Source: JAJYSO01 sp964495935
GTDB taxonomy: Bacteria > Bacteroidota > Bacteroidia > Flavobacteriales > Flavobacteriaceae
Direction: 5' to 3'
Assembly (NCBI GenBank): GCA_964495935.1
Contig: CAZBXQ010000005.1
Span: 36,064 to 100,063, forward strand
DNA: 64,000 bases
The position numbers were made by a program, and so were the translations under genes. Positions 34,634 to 43,575 of this stretch are shown one piece after another. Positions within the stretch are counted from its first letter, which is position 1; each line of letters opens with the position of its first letter. The notes under the pieces were generated by a model. That model did not search any database. It was not told where the DNA came from and worked only from the letters and a program-made list of their open reading frames with translations.

Positions 34634-35884
34634 ATGTTTAAAGTCAAGTCTGACGTTTCGACCCCTTCGGTACAAGCCTCTTCCGGGTTTTTCTCCCGGC
34701 TTCGGGGAGATAAATCGGTGTGGGCAGTCACGGCACTGTTGGCTTTATTTTCATTTTTACCCATCTATAGTGCCAGTAGTAATTTGGCATATCTGTATGG
34801 GGGTAATGGCGATACGTTTAAATTCCTGTTTACCCATTTTGTGCATCTGTTTCTGGGATTTGTTATTATGTATCTCATTCATCGCATTCCCTATCATTAT
34901 TTTAAAGGATTGTCCATTCTGGGCATTCCGGTAGTGATTATCCTATTGTTTTATACCTGGATGCAGGGAAATACAATTCAGGGAGCCAATGCCAGCCGGT
35001 GGATTACCATTCCGTTTATCAATAAATCCTTTCAGTCTTCCAGCTTGGCAATGATCGTCTTGATGGTTTATGTGGCCCGGTATCTTTCTAAAATTAAGGA
35101 TAAGGAAGTAACTTTTAAAGAAAGTATTCTACCGTTGTGGCTTCCGGTAGGATTAGTTGTAGGCCTGGTTCTCCCCTCCAATTTTTCGACGGCCGGCATT
35201 ATTTTTATGATGGTTTTGACATTGACCTTTATTGGCGGTTATCCCTTTAAATATTTACTGTATGTCATGGGGGCCGGAATTGTTGTGCTTACCCTTTTTA
35301 TCTTGATGGTGGAAGCCTTTCCGGAAGTCATGCCCAACCGTGTAGATACCTGGAAGAATCGGGTGGAAAGCTTTTTTGACGAGGAAGGAGTTACTGATAA
35401 TTATCAGGTAGAACATTCTAAAATTGCGATTTCCAGAGGAGGAATCACCGGAGTGGGAATAGGGAAAAGTGTAGAACGGAATTTTTTGCCCCAGTCTTCT
35501 TCCGATTTTATTTATTCGATCATTATTGAAGAAATGGGGTTGATTGGTGGTTTTGGTGTGATTTTACTCTACTTATGGTTGTTGTACAGATTTATTTTGA
35601 TCTCTACCAAGTCGAGTACGGTTTTTGGAAAACTGGTTGTAATGGCTGTTGGCTTACCAATTATTTTTCAGGCTTTTATCAATATGGCCGTGGCGGTGAA
35701 TTTATTGCCTGTAACCGGACAAACGCTGCCTCTTATCAGTGATGGAGGAACGTCTATTTGGATGACCTGTTCGGCCATCGGGATTATTTTAGGAGTCAGT
35801 GTAAAACGAGAAGCCGAGGATCAGGCGAAATTGGAAAAAGAGATGGATGAAAATCCGTTGGAAATTTTAAGCGAAGCGATATGA
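34634..35884 (+). CDS. ftsW: Septal peptidoglycan glycosyltransferase FtsW
   Basis: 416 residues. SEDS family, about ten membrane segments. Visible: SLPIYSASSNLAYLYGG region near the first segment, ASRWITIPFINKSFQSSSLAMIV, the SEDS glycosyltransferase loop HSKIAISRGGITGVGIGKSVERNFLPQSSSDFIYSIIIEEMG near 255-297, and LPVTGQTLPLISDGGTSIWM near 357. It polymerises lipid II at the septum with FtsI. It overlaps murG by 4 bases (ATGA). Confidence 0.95.
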   Translation: MFKVKSDVSTPSVQASSGFFSRLRGDKSVWAVTALLALFSFLPIYSASSNLAYLYGGNGDTFKFLFTHFVHLFLGFVIMYLIHRIPYHYFKGLSILGIPVVIILLFYTWMQGNTIQGANASRWITIPFINKSFQSSSLAMIVLMVYVARYLSKIKDKEVTFKESILPLWLPVGLVVGLVLPSNFSTAGIIFMMVLTLTFIGGYPFKYLLYVMGAGIVVLTLFILMVEAFPEVMPNRVDTWKNRVESFFDEEGVTDNYQVEHSKIAISRGGITGVGIGKSVERNFLPQSSSDFIYSIIIEEMGLIGGFGVILLYLWLLYRFILISTKSSTVFGKLVVMAVGLPIIFQAFINMAVAVNLLPVTGQTLPLISDGGTSIWMTCSAIGIILGVSVKREAEDQAKLEKEMDENPLEILSEAI

Positions 35885-36978
35885 AAACCTTGAAATTTAT
35901 CTTATCGGGGGGAGGTACCGGCGGACATATCTATCCGGCTGTTGCAATTGCTGATGAGCTTAAAAAAAGACATCCGGAGGCCGAATTCCTGTTTGTGGGG
36001 GCCAATGACCGCATGGAAATGCAAAAAGTACCGGAAGCAGGATATCCCATCGAAGGGTTGACTATCTCGGGATGGCAACGTCGCCTGACGCTAAAAAATT
36101 TATGGGTACCTTTTAAATTGGTGAAAAGCCTTATTCGATCCAGAAAGATTGTGAAGGAGTTTAAGCCGGTTGCCGCAATTGGAACCGGGGGGTATGCCAG
36201 TGCACCCTTGTTAAAGGCGGCGAGCTGGTTACGAGTACCCTGTTTGATTCAGGAACAAAACGCATTTCCGGGAAAAACAAATCAATGGCTGGCCAAAGGG
36301 GTTTCCACAATATGTGTGGCTTATGAAGGAATGGAAGGATTTTTTCCAAAAGAGAAATTAGTCCTGACGGGAAATCCCATTCGGCAGCATTTATTGGATA
36401 TAGCATCCAAACGTGAGGACGGATTACAAGAATTCGGACTCCAAAAAGGAAAGATGACCCTATTGATTTTGGGAGGTAGTTTGGGGGCTCAACGAATTAA
36501 TGAAAGAGTGGCTGATTCCATAGATTTTTTGGAAGCCCATAAAATTCAGGTGATCTGGCAATGCGGTACATTATATTTTAAAAAATATAAGAAATATAAT
36601 GATCGGAAAGGCATTCAGGTGCATGCTTTTTTAAATGCAATGGATAAGGCTTATGCGGCGGCCGATATTATTATTTCCCGCGCCGGTGCAATTGCCGTTA
36701 GCGAGTTACAAGTAGTGGGGAAACCGGTAATTTTTATTCCGTCTCCCAACGTGGCCGAAGATCATCAAACTAAAAACGCTCTGGCACTGGTAAAAAGAAG
36801 AGCCGCGATGATGATTAAGGAAAAAGATTTGGATGCGACTTTTGAGACCGTGTTGGAAAAGTTGATTAAAGATCAGGTGGAGCGAGATCTATTGGGAAGA
36901 ACCCTTAAAAGTTTGTCAAAACCTAAAGCTACAATGAAAATTGCAGATGAAGTTGAGAAAATTATAAAGAGTAATTAA
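35881..36978 (+). CDS. murG: UDP-GlcNAc transferase MurG (lipid II synthase)
   Basis: 365 residues. GT-B fold: LSGGGTGGHIYPAVAIADEL near 8-27, IGTGGYASAP near 99, EQNAFPGKTNQWLAK near 125, ILGGSLGAQRINE near 189, SRAGAIAVSEL near 261 and PSPNVAEDHQTKNA. It adds GlcNAc to lipid I. ATGA overlap with ftsW couples their translation. In Bacteroidota murC normally follows; here ftsQ starts 5 bases after the murG stop, with no room for murC. Confidence 0.96.
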   Translation: MKTLKFILSGGGTGGHIYPAVAIADELKKRHPEAEFLFVGANDRMEMQKVPEAGYPIEGLTISGWQRRLTLKNLWVPFKLVKSLIRSRKIVKEFKPVAAIGTGGYASAPLLKAASWLRVPCLIQEQNAFPGKTNQWLAKGVSTICVAYEGMEGFFPKEKLVLTGNPIRQHLLDIASKREDGLQEFGLQKGKMTLLILGGSLGAQRINERVADSIDFLEAHKIQVIWQCGTLYFKKYKKYNDRKGIQVHAFLNAMDKAYAAADIIISRAGAIAVSELQVVGKPVIFIPSPNVAEDHQTKNALALVKRRAAMMIKEKDLDATFETVLEKLIKDQVERDLLGRTLKSLSKPKATMKIADEVEKIIKSN

Positions 36979-36983
36979 GAGTC

Positions 36984-37703
36984 ATGCGAAAAGGAATTTT
37001 AAAATATATACAGCTGCCGGGATTGGTTGTTATTATAGTCCTCTTGTATAGTTTTTCCGGAAATCGCAATCAGCACCGGAAGCGCGGCAATTTTGATATT
37101 CATATCCGGCATGAACAGAATCTTTTCTTGACTGATGATATGATCTTTCGGGAAGTTTTGGGGGGAAAGAATCGGCAACTTTTGATCGATAGTTTGAATT
37201 TGAAGGGCTTGGAGCAAAAATTAAAGAATTATGGACTCGTTGAAAATGCAGAAGTATATGAAACCATAACAAAAGATGTGGGAATTGAGATTCGACAACG
37301 AGAACCTATCGCGCGGGTTTTGGGAGATACCTCCTACTATATTGATAGAAAGGGTGAAAAAATGCCCTTGTCAACGGCTTATTCTGCGCGGGTACCGTTA
37401 ATAACACAGGTCAATTCGAAGCGGGCCATAGCACTCTTTCCGCTTTTGCAAAAGATCAATGAGGATAAGTTTTTAAAGCAACAAATCATAGGTATTCGGG
37501 GGGAGCCATCAGGAGATTACAAATTGCTGTTGCGACAATATGATTTTGAAATCAATTTTGGTCCGGTTACAGCGATTGAAAAGAAGATTAATAATTTTAA
37601 GGCTTTTTATAGTAAGGCAAAGCGGGATTCCTTACTGAATCAATATTCAGAAATTAATTTAAAATATACTAACCAAGTAGTTTGCACTAAAATAGAAGTA
37701 TAG
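36984..37703 (+). CDS. ftsQ: Cell-division protein FtsQ
   Basis: 239 residues. Short basic cytoplasmic tail, one membrane segment at about 11-26 (LPGLVVIIVLLYSFSG), then a periplasmic POTRA-like and beta domain (NLFLTDDMIFREVLGGKNRQLLIDSLNLKGLEQKLKNYGLVENAEVY; REPIARVLGDTSYYIDRKGEKMPLS). This pattern, and the location between murG and ftsA, identify it. It links FtsL and the other divisome proteins. 2 bases separate it from ftsA. Confidence 0.93.
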   Translation: MRKGILKYIQLPGLVVIIVLLYSFSGNRNQHRKRGNFDIHIRHEQNLFLTDDMIFREVLGGKNRQLLIDSLNLKGLEQKLKNYGLVENAEVYETITKDVGIEIRQREPIARVLGDTSYYIDRKGEKMPLSTAYSARVPLITQVNSKRAIALFPLLQKINEDKFLKQQIIGIRGEPSGDYKLLLRQYDFEINFGPVTAIEKKINNFKAFYSKAKRDSLLNQYSEINLKYTNQVVCTKIEV

Positions 37704-37705
37704 TT

Positions 37706-39118
37706 ATGGAAAACAAAGAGATTGCTGTAGGCTTGGACATTGGAACCACCAAAATCGTGGCGATGATAGGCAGGCCGAATGAGTACGGAAAATTGGAAAT
37801 TTTGGGTGTCGGAAAAACCAAGAGCCTCGGTGTACGGCGCGGGGTGGTTAATAACATCACTCAGACCATTCAATCGATTCAAAAAGCGGTGGAAGAGGCC
37901 GAACGAGATTCAGGTTTCAAAATTAGTGATGTTGTGGTGGGCATTGCGGGACAACATATACGAAGCCTGCAGCACAGTGATTATATTACTCGGGAAGACC
38001 CCGATAAGGTAATCGAGGAAGGCGACGTCGCAGAGCTATGTGATCAGGTTCATAAGTTGGTCATGTTGCCGGGAGAAGAGATTATTCATGTACTGCCACA
38101 GGAATTTAAAGTGGATGGCCAACCCGAGATTTTAGAACCTGTCGGGATGTATGGCGTTCGGCTGGAAGCCAATTTTCATGTGGTGGTGGGACAAATTTCC
38201 TCGATTCGAAATATAGGCCGTTGTATTAAAAGTGCCGGTTTGGATTTATCGGGAGTCACCTTACAGCCGCTGGCTTCGGCCTCGGCAACGTTGAGCTATG
38301 AAGAAAAAGAAGCGGGAGTGGCACTCATCGATATCGGAGGAGGAACCACGGATTTGGCAATTTTTAAAGATGGAATTATTCGACATACGGCTGTAGTTCC
38401 TTTTGGAGGCAACGTAATCACCGAGGATATTAAAGAAGGCTGTTCGATTATTGAAAAGCAAGCAGAGCTTTTGAAAATTAAATTTGGTTCGGCATGGCCC
38501 GGTGAAAACAAGGAGAATGAAATCGTCTCGATTCCCGGATTGCGGGGGCGAGAACCTAAGGAGATATCTTTAAAAAGCCTGTCGAAGATTATTCATTATC
38601 GCGTTGTAGAAATCATTGAAGAAGTCTTCTTGGAAATCAAGAATTACGGTTATGACGAACAGAAGAAAAAATTAATCGGTGGAATTGTGGTCACCGGAGG
38701 CGGGTCTCAGTTAAAGCACTTGAAGCAATTGGTGGAATATATCACCGGAATGGATACCCGAATTGGTTATCCCAATGAACATTTAGCGGGAGATACCGAT
38801 GAACGAGTGAAAGAACCTTTATATGCAACAGCCGTGGGGTTGGTACTTAACAACTTGGAGCAAAAAGAAAAGGACCTTCCCGAAAGTACGGTTATAAAAG
38901 ATACTCAAGAACCGGAGCCTACAGTAAACACGGCCTCCGAGACCGATTATAATCCTACTTCCCAGCCTCTCGATGCCCATCCGGAAGGAGAAGAATTGGA
39001 AGATGAAGTGGAAGTGTCGGATGCGATTGAAGCCAAGCGACGTGCGACTCGTTATCGACGAAATATTTTAGACAAATGGTTCGACAAGTTCAAGGAATTT
39101 CTGGATAATGCAGAATAA
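37706..39118 (+). CDS. ftsA: Cell-division protein FtsA
   Basis: 470 residues. Actin-like ATPase that anchors FtsZ: VGLDIGTTKIVAMIG at 7-21, SDVVVGIAGQHI, EIIHVLPQEFKVDG, LIDIGGGTTDLAIF near 210, GGIVVTGGGSQLKHL near 325. An acidic, presumably disordered stretch at about 390-445 separates the core from the amphipathic C-terminal helix (LDKWFDKFKEFLDNAE) that binds the membrane. Typical of Bacteroidota versions, which are longer than the E. coli protein. Confidence 0.96.
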   Translation: MENKEIAVGLDIGTTKIVAMIGRPNEYGKLEILGVGKTKSLGVRRGVVNNITQTIQSIQKAVEEAERDSGFKISDVVVGIAGQHIRSLQHSDYITREDPDKVIEEGDVAELCDQVHKLVMLPGEEIIHVLPQEFKVDGQPEILEPVGMYGVRLEANFHVVVGQISSIRNIGRCIKSAGLDLSGVTLQPLASASATLSYEEKEAGVALIDIGGGTTDLAIFKDGIIRHTAVVPFGGNVITEDIKEGCSIIEKQAELLKIKFGSAWPGENKENEIVSIPGLRGREPKEISLKSLSKIIHYRVVEIIEEVFLEIKNYGYDEQKKKLIGGIVVTGGGSQLKHLKQLVEYITGMDTRIGYPNEHLAGDTDERVKEPLYATAVGLVLNNLEQKEKDLPESTVIKDTQEPEPTVNTASETDYNPTSQPLDAHPEGEELEDEVEVSDAIEAKRRATRYRRNILDKWFDKFKEFLDNAE

Positions 39119-39175
39119 AAAAAAGCAACAAATAACAATAAATCAAACTAAACTAACCCCGAAAACTTAACTATT

Positions 39176-41308
39176 ATGAGTACTACAGAGATGGACATTC
39201 ATTTTGATCTGCCCAAGAATAGATCAAATGTAATTAAAGTAATTGGCGTTGGCGGCGGAGGCTCCAATGCGATTAATCACATGTTTAGGCAAGGTATTGA
39301 CGGCGTTGATTTTGTAGTCTGTAATACCGATGCCCAAGCCCTTGAGAACAGCCCTGTTCCAACCAAGGTGCAACTGGGTATGAACCTAACGGAAGGACTG
39401 GGAGCCGGGGCCAATCCCGAAGTGGGAGAACAGGCCGCCCTGGAAAGTTTTGAAGACTTAAAGGCTCTTCTGGATACCAATACAAAGATGGCCTTTATTA
39501 CGGCTGGTATGGGTGGAGGCACCGGAACCGGTGCAGCTCCCGTGATTGCAAAGCAGGCTCGGGATATGGACATTCTAACCGTGGGAATTGTGACAATTCC
39601 GTTTAAGTTTGAAGGTAAAATGCGATGCAAACAAGCTCAGGCCGGGGTCAATAAACTGAGACAAAGCGTCGATTCTCTTATTGTCATTGATAATGATAAA
39701 TTGCGTGAGGTGTATGGGAACTTAGGCTTTAAATCGGGTTTCTCCAAGGCCGACGAAGTGTTAACCACAGCTGCCCGGGGTATTGCCGAAGTAATTACTA
39801 ATCATTACACCCAGAATATTGACTTGCGCGATGCCAAGACGGTATTGAGTAACAGTGGAACCGCAATTATGGGATCGGCTCAGGCCAGTGGAGAAAGTCG
39901 AGCCCACGATGCCATTGTTCATGCTATGGATTCACCACTCCTTAATGATAATAAGATCACGGGAGCCCAAAACGTATTGCTGCTCATTGTTTCAGGATCT
40001 CAGGAAATCACGTTGGATGAAATTGGTGAGATTAATGATCATATTCAGGCTGAAGCCGGAAATAGTGCCAATATTATTATGGGTGTGGGAGAAGATGAAG
40101 ATCTGGGTGAAGCAGTTTCCGTTACTATTATTGCTACCGGTTTTAATAAGGATCAGCAAAATGAAATCGTGAATACGGAGTCGAAGAAAATCATTCATAA
40201 TCTGGAGGAGGAACAAACATCGGTACTTGATCTTTCGCCCGGCTATCCGCAGGTAGAAAGACGCCCGGAACCTCAACTGAAAGAGGAGCATTCAGAATCG
40301 GATGCCTTGGAATCTCGAGACACCGGTACTATTAATCGTGTAAATTCTCAAAGAGAAGAAAAAACGACTCCTTCTGAAAATAAAAGAAGCCGGCCAGAAA
40401 GAGGAGGATACCAACCCCGGCGTGAGAATATACGGCATGAAGAATCTGCTGGCCGGCCTCAACAGCATAAACGAGAACCGGCAAAAGGGAATCATCGGTC
40501 TCCAGGGCACTCAACTCCTGCCCAACATCAAGAACATACGCGGGAGGAAAAGCCGAGGCTCCTTCAAACATCAGAATTTTTGAAGGATATTGAAGTAAAT
40601 TATAAGGAAGTGATTTACGATGAAGATGATTTTGTCTTTGTTGAATCTCCCGAATCCAATCAATTTGAGGGAGAAGACGAGGGAGCCGGCGACTTAGTCT
40701 TTGATTTCCCGCTCTCTGATTCTTCCGATGAAGATCGAGATAATGATAGTTCAAGAAGTGATAATGGGGCTTCCGAAACTGATGGAGAATTTGAAGTGGA
40801 TCGGGATATGGGTCTGTTTCACCACGATGATGAACCCGGGGCCAAACGCTATGACTTAGATGATTATTTGGAAAAAGAAAAGGAATTGATTGAGGCTCGA
40901 CCGGAGGAGTCTGAAGAACCTCGATTAATGTCTTCCCGACATTCCAATCGAATGGAAAGAAAGAAGCCCGAAATGAAAAGGACGGAACGTCATACGGCAC
41001 AGGAAGAACAAGAAGACGAAGAAGAAAAAGATATCAATCCTTTAAACAGCTCCATTGCCGAAGGGCTGGCTGCCCGAGCATCGGCACGGCGAGAACGCTT
41101 AAAGAAATTTAATTATAAATTCCGGAAAAGCGGTAATATCGAGGAGGTGGAGAAACAACCGGCTTATAAACGGGCCGGAGTAGATTTGGGTTCGACTTCC
41201 GGAGATCGGGAGAGCGGAGCTTGGTCGCGATCAAGTGTTCGTTTTGATGAGGATAACAAACCTCATATTAACAAGAACAACTCCTATCTCCATGATAATG
41301 TAGATTGA
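39176..41308 (+). CDS. ftsZ: Cell-division protein FtsZ with an unusually long linker
   Basis: 710 residues. Tubulin-like GTPase forming the division ring. N-terminal domain: GVGGGGSNAINHM at about 24-36, GMGGGTGTG at 111-119, NDKLREVYG near 168. The globular part ends near residue 325. A linker of about 370 residues follows, rich in Glu, Asp, Arg and Ser, with no fold (REEKTTPSENKRSRPERGG; EEQEDEEEKDINP), and then the C-terminal peptide NNSYLHDNVD that binds FtsA. Many Bacteroidota FtsZ are 430-650 residues, so this is at the long end. Last gene of the cluster, ended by a strong terminator. Confidence 0.96.
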   Translation: MSTTEMDIHFDLPKNRSNVIKVIGVGGGGSNAINHMFRQGIDGVDFVVCNTDAQALENSPVPTKVQLGMNLTEGLGAGANPEVGEQAALESFEDLKALLDTNTKMAFITAGMGGGTGTGAAPVIAKQARDMDILTVGIVTIPFKFEGKMRCKQAQAGVNKLRQSVDSLIVIDNDKLREVYGNLGFKSGFSKADEVLTTAARGIAEVITNHYTQNIDLRDAKTVLSNSGTAIMGSAQASGESRAHDAIVHAMDSPLLNDNKITGAQNVLLLIVSGSQEITLDEIGEINDHIQAEAGNSANIIMGVGEDEDLGEAVSVTIIATGFNKDQQNEIVNTESKKIIHNLEEEQTSVLDLSPGYPQVERRPEPQLKEEHSESDALESRDTGTINRVNSQREEKTTPSENKRSRPERGGYQPRRENIRHEESAGRPQQHKREPAKGNHRSPGHSTPAQHQEHTREEKPRLLQTSEFLKDIEVNYKEVIYDEDDFVFVESPESNQFEGEDEGAGDLVFDFPLSDSSDEDRDNDSSRSDNGASETDGEFEVDRDMGLFHHDDEPGAKRYDLDDYLEKEKELIEARPEESEEPRLMSSRHSNRMERKKPEMKRTERHTAQEEQEDEEEKDINPLNSSIAEGLAARASARRERLKKFNYKFRKSGNIEEVEKQPAYKRAGVDLGSTSGDRESGAWSRSSVRFDEDNKPHINKNNSYLHDNVD

Positions 41309-41339
41309 TGGAATTCATTCCTTTTTCACGGTAGTGCAT

Positions 41340-41383
41340 ATATCCCCGGGAAACTTATAAAAAAGAACCCGGGGATATTTTTT
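41340..41383 (+). terminator. Strong terminator after ftsZ
   Basis: Perfect 11-bp stem ATATCCCCGGG (41340-41350) / CCCGGGGATAT (41368-41378) with 17-base loop, followed by a T run to 41383. It closes the cell-wall cluster. Confidence 0.92.
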
Positions 41384-41517
41384 GGAGAGCCGGCTAAATT
41401 CATGGAAGCCGAATATCGGCTATTTTTTTCACATAGACTTGGGGAATAAACCGCTACTTCACGTTCCCATGTTAAAAACTTTATTAATTTAGTCTCTTCA
41501 ATATTTAAGACGACATA

Positions 41518-42774
41518 ATGAGTACCGATTCATCTCGTAATTCCTATTTATTACCCATTATTATTATTGGGGTTTTATTCTTTGTTTTTGGATTTGTAAC
41601 CTGGGTGAACAGTACCCTGATTTCTTATTTTGAAAACGTGCTTGACCTAACGAAGTCAGAGGCCTTATGGGTTACTTTTGCATTTTATATTTCTTATGCG
41701 GTCATGGCTTTTCCGTCTTCCTGGATTTTGAATAAAACCGGATTTAAAAATGGAATGATGCTGGGGTTACTGGTCATGGCACTGGGAGCGGTTGTTTTTA
41801 TTCCGGCTGCACGAACTCAGGTTTACGGCCTGTTTTTAACGGGATTATTTATCCAGGGTACCGGGTTGGCATTATTACAAACGGCTTCCAATCCGTACGT
41901 GACGATTTTGGGACCTATCGAGAGTGCTGCCAAGCGGATTAGTATTATGGGGATTTGTAATAAAGGAGCGGGAGCAATAGCTCCCCTTATTATGGGAGCC
42001 GTAATGTTAAAAAATATGGATAATCCGGATATTACGAAGGATGAACTTATTGGCCGGGTGATTTTACCTTATATTGTTATGGCGGTGGTATTAATTGTAG
42101 TGGCTGTGGCTATTTATTATTCTGCATTACCCGATATCGACTCAGAGGAGGATACCAATGAAGAACATGTGGGGCATATCGAGGATCGCCCCAACTGGTG
42201 GAATTATCCTTATTTATTGTTAGGATTTATTGCGATGTTCCTTTATGTAGGGGTAGAGGTTGTAGCTGGAGATACTATTATTACGTATGGTGACTCTTTG
42301 GGTATAGACTTAAATATCGCTAAGAATTTTACCACATTTACAATGATCGGAATGTTATTGGGATATTTGTTAGGCATCATTTTAATCCCAAAATACTTGA
42401 AACAGGAGATCGCATTGAAAATAAGTGCCATATTGGGTATTTTATTTTCTTTGGGGGCTATCTTCACATCAGGTTATACATCAGTGGGCTTTATTGCTGC
42501 TTTAGGGTTGGCCAATGCAGCTATTTATCCCGCGATATGGCCACTTGCTATTGATGGATTAGGGAAACACATAAAAGTGGGGTCGGCTCTTCTTATTGTC
42601 GGTCTTAGTGGTGGAGCTGTAATCCCACAAATCTGGGCGCGTTTTGGAGAGGCCATTCATAATTTTCAAGAGGCCTATTGGATTTTGATTCCCTGTTATC
42701 TTTTTATTTTATATTTTGCCATCAAGGGACATAAACAGGGGAAAAATGTGGTTCTGGTCAAGAAGGATGCATAA
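41518..42774 (+). CDS. Sugar MFS transporter (FHS family, FucP/NagP/GluP-like)
   Basis: 418 residues with about 12 membrane segments. Conserved FHS-family features: FFVFGFVTWVNSTLISYFENVLDLTKSEALWV near 21-52, QTASNPYVTILGPIESAAKRISIMGICNKGAGAIAPLI near 121-158, and the second-half FLYVGVEVVAGDTIITYG near 241. These are proton-coupled importers of fucose, glucose, galactose or N-acetylglucosamine in the inner membrane. The downstream kinase resembles N-acetylhexosamine 1-kinase, so the cargo may be an amino sugar (inference). The start is shortly downstream of the ftsZ terminator and is an independent transcription unit. Confidence 0.88.
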   Translation: MSTDSSRNSYLLPIIIIGVLFFVFGFVTWVNSTLISYFENVLDLTKSEALWVTFAFYISYAVMAFPSSWILNKTGFKNGMMLGLLVMALGAVVFIPAARTQVYGLFLTGLFIQGTGLALLQTASNPYVTILGPIESAAKRISIMGICNKGAGAIAPLIMGAVMLKNMDNPDITKDELIGRVILPYIVMAVVLIVVAVAIYYSALPDIDSEEDTNEEHVGHIEDRPNWWNYPYLLLGFIAMFLYVGVEVVAGDTIITYGDSLGIDLNIAKNFTTFTMIGMLLGYLLGIILIPKYLKQEIALKISAILGILFSLGAIFTSGYTSVGFIAALGLANAAIYPAIWPLAIDGLGKHIKVGSALLIVGLSGGAVIPQIWARFGEAIHNFQEAYWILIPCYLFILYFAIKGHKQGKNVVLVKKDA

Positions 42775-43185
42775 TATTTCTTTTATACCCGCTTATCTCA
42801 GGTGGCTACGGTCAAATAAAGAATAGGAGAAAAGAATCTCCCGTTTTTGGAAAAGTATTCATTTGGCCCGGTATCCGGCAAAATACCGCCAATGCCAATT
42901 TAACAAGTATTGACGGTATAGGGGGTATGAGATACCGGAAGAAGGTGTTCTATTGAGTGATATAGCCTGCTTAATTCATGAATTTAATTTTGTGGAGATT
43001 CAAGGCGTCGGGATCCGCAGGAATAGTGGGCTATTTCAAGGATTTCGCAACGCAGAAGCTCCCAAAATTAAATCAAAATTCAATTTTACAATAAATACAA
43101 TGGTTTATTGTTATTGTTCATTCTAATACGTTTATAATGAATAAAATAGCACGAGTTTTGTTTTACACATTTATGAATTGGTGAA
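42775..43185. other. Noncoding stretch, probably decayed
   Basis: 411 bases without a convincing gene. It holds an imperfect inverted repeat (ATACCGCCAAT at 42891-42901 and ATTGACGGTAT at 42911-42921) and CAATAAA/TTTATTG at about 43090-43111. Adjacent to a broken gene, it is probably left over from a deletion. Confidence 0.5.
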
Positions 43186-43452
43186 TTATGCAGGATAGGT
43201 TGCTCTCATCCAATTGTAGGGCTTCCGTTTAATCCATTCACCCCGGGTAAAATCGGGAAATTCCTGAGGTTCTCCATGGTTCTTGATAGAGGCTTCAGAG
43301 AGCGGGGTTATGGCACTCCACGCTGCAGCGTCATAGGCATCAATGGGAGGCTCTATACCGGCTAATGCCGATTCTACAAAGGCCTTCATTTCAAAATAAT
43401 CCATTCCTCCATGACCGGCACCGGTGGCTTCTTCTTCATATTTTTTGAATAT
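43186..43452 (-). pseudogene. 3' remnant of a Gfo/Idh/MocA-family gene (GH109-like)
   Basis: About 85 codons of a C-terminus: IFKKYEEEATGAGHGGMDYFEMKAF, then PPIDAYDAAAWSAITPLSEASI and EFPDFTRGEW. This combination is that of GH109-type members of the Gfo/Idh/MocA oxidoreductase fold, which use NAD to hydrolyse glycosides such as alpha-N-acetylgalactosaminides. Full genes have about 420-470 codons. Upstream on the minus strand the frame meets a TGA near 43484 and no N-terminal domain is present within reach. Opposite in direction to the neighbouring sugar genes. Confidence 0.8.
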
Positions 43453-43575
43453 ATTTGAGGTTTTGGATGACGGCCTTAAAATTCAGCCAATCTTTAATGT
43501 ATTGCTTATCATTTCGTGGCTACCATGATTGCAGGATAAATAAAATAGGAGGGATTCCATTTAAGAATAACAGCT

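Noticed and set aside
40332..41000. 222-codon minus-strand frame inside ftsZ
   Set aside because: It is antisense to the charged linker, where biased codon use keeps the opposite strand open; it is rich in Pro, Ser and Phe without any domain.
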